Source of the DNA: Candidatus Dojkabacteria bacterium UBA3081
GTDB taxonomy: Bacteria > Patescibacteriota > Dojkabacteria > SC72
Assembly (NCBI GenBank): GCA_002366615.1
Contig: DFBL01000010.1
Span: 1-6,237, forward strand
Direction of reading: 5' to 3'
DNA: 6,237 bases
Below the pieces are notes generated by a model, which saw nothing but the letters and a program-made list of their open reading frames with translations, was not told the origin of the DNA and did not search any database. Numbering within the stretch: the first letter of the stretch is position 1; each line of letters starts with the position of its first letter. Made by a program: the position numbers and the translations under genes. Below are positions 5,249 through 6,237 of this stretch, piece by piece.

Positions 5249-6237
5249 TTGCAAAAGCAGAAAGAAACTATTGCTATATGTGGTTTGGGCTATGTTGGAT
5301 ATCCAGTGGCTATGTTGTTTGCAGACGCTGGTTTTGATGTAATAGGGGTTGATATTTTAGAGGATAGGGTAAAGAGACTAAATGAGGGGGAAAACCCAAT
5401 AAAGGGACAAGAGCCTGGATTAGATGAATTAGTTGAAAAAGTTATAAAGAAAGGGAACTTTAGAGCAACTTCAGATATGAAGGAGTATTCCAAGGCTGAT
5501 TACATTATCGTAGCAGTACAAACTCCCGTAGCAGAGGAAAACAGAAAGCCTACATATGAGAATTTAAAAGCAGCTTTAAAAGAAATAGGGAAGAATATGA
5601 AGAGGGGTGTAACAGTTGTAATTGAATCTACAATTGCACCAGGAACAATGGCACACGTTGTAAAACCGATACTAGAAGAAGAGTCTGATATGGAAGCTGG
5701 AGAAGGTTTTTATCTTGCAAATTGCCCTGAGAGATTAATGCCAGGACATCTATTAGAGAATATTAGGTATTACAATAGGGTTATTGGTGGATGGACTCCA
5801 GAATCTGCAAAGAAGGTTAAAGATCTTTATAAGCATGTTGTACAGGGGGAATTAGAAGAGACAGATTGTATTACAGCTGAGATAGTAAAAGCAGGAGAGA
5901 ATACGTATAGGGATGTTCAGATTGCTTTTGCAAATGAAATGGCTCTACTTTGTGAGGCATACAAAGCTAATGTCTGGGAAGTAAGGAAGTTTATAAATAA
6001 TTGTAGAAAGGTTACAGAGACAAGACCAGAAGCATTAAGACAGATGCATTTTCCTGGTGCTGGTGTAGGGGGGCACTGTATTCCCAAGGACTCTTGGCTT
6101 CTGATTCATGAGGTTAGAGATATGGTTGATCCTAAGCTTATACCTACGGCAAGACATATTAATGATTTTATGCCAATTCATATGTTTGAACTATTAGAGA
6201 GTGCTATAGAAGAGGTTGGTAAGAAGTTAGATGAGTT
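5249..6237 (+). CDS. wecC: UDP-N-acetyl-D-hexosamine 6-dehydrogenase, WecC type; 3' end cut by window
   Basis: 329 codons are visible with no stop, so the gene continues past the window; family members run about 410-440 residues, and the missing part is most of the UDP-binding domain. The enzyme oxidises C6 of a UDP-N-acetylhexosamine to a carboxylate using two NAD+. Rossmann motif GLGYVGYP is at 12-19, ESTIAPGT at 126-133, CPER at 159-162, the catalytic helix EIVKAGENTYRD at 211-222 with Lys214 and Asn218, and GGHCIPKD at 274-281 with the nucleophile Cys277. CPER-x-xPG, the NRVIGG segment (176-181), IAFANE (225-230) and NVWE (241-244) resemble WecC (UDP-ManNAc) more than WbpA (UDP-GlcNAc). 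The start is TTG 5249: a TGA lies in frame at 5243-5245, and no ATG or GTG occurs before the Rossmann strand. The ribosome site is weak (GAAAG at 5236-5240). Substrate C2 configuration is undecided. Confidence 0.9.
   Translation, partial: MQKQKETIAICGLGYVGYPVAMLFADAGFDVIGVDILEDRVKRLNEGENPIKGQEPGLDELVEKVIKKGNFRATSDMKEYSKADYIIVAVQTPVAEENRKPTYENLKAALKEIGKNMKRGVTVVIESTIAPGTMAHVVKPILEEESDMEAGEGFYLANCPERLMPGHLLENIRYYNRVIGGWTPESAKKVKDLYKHVVQGELEETDCITAEIVKAGENTYRDVQIAFANEMALLCEAYKANVWEVRKFINNCRKVTETRPEALRQMHFPGAGVGGHCIPKDSWLLIHEVRDMVDPKLIPTARHINDFMPIHMFELLESAIEEVGKKLDE

Noticed and set aside
5290..5493. 67-residue minus-strand frame in the terminal dehydrogenase
   Set aside because: The plus-strand frame here carries an intact Rossmann domain; the antisense reading is Ser/Phe-rich and motif-free.
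1..6237. CRISPR array, transposon ends, tRNA or other structured RNA, defence or toxin-antitoxin genes
   Set aside because: Nearly the whole window is accounted for by six metabolic or glycosyltransferase genes. I saw no regular direct repeats, no transposase or recombinase motifs, and no tRNA-like cloverleaf.

Overview
The window is a single plus-strand cluster of sugar-nucleotide and glycosyltransferase genes from an AT-rich genome. Gaps between genes run from an 11-base overlap to 57 bases, so it reads as one operon. Arginine is coded almost only by AGA/AGG, Ile-ATA is common, CpG is sparse by eye, and one gene needs a TTG start. The dolichyl-phosphate-sugar-synthase-like GT2 and the set of enzyme types recall archaeal surface or N-glycan clusters such as those of methanococci. 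An archaeal source is therefore my preferred inference, but the window holds no marker gene, and an AT-rich bacterium is not excluded.

Layout: bases 1-170 are a very AT-rich leader with two adjacent inverted repeats and a TATAAT-like element. Then follow a membrane-anchored GT2 glycosyltransferase (171-1118) and an overlapping GT4 glycosyltransferase (1108-2370). After a 57-base gap come a Gfo/Idh/MocA-type NAD-dependent sugar-nucleotide 3-dehydrogenase of WbpB/WlbA type (2428-3447), a left-handed beta-helix N-acetyltransferase of WbpD/WlbB type (about 3449-4105) and a PLP aminotransferase of DegT / WbpE/WlbC type (4124-5230). Last is a UDP-N-acetylhexosamine 6-dehydrogenase of WecC type, cut off by the window end (5249 to beyond 6237).

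The last four genes together supply every step needed to turn a UDP-N-acetylhexosamine into a UDP-2,3-diacetamido-2,3-dideoxy-hexuronic acid: C6 oxidation, C3 oxidation, C3 transamination, then 3-N-acetylation. The two upstream glycosyltransferases plausibly load sugars on a polyprenyl carrier and extend a surface glycan or protein-linked glycan. The pathway itself is known; the unsettled points are the C2 configuration of the product, an N-terminally enlarged acetyltransferase, the leader structure, and two start sites. I found no RNA genes, CRISPR arrays, insertion sequences or clear terminators.
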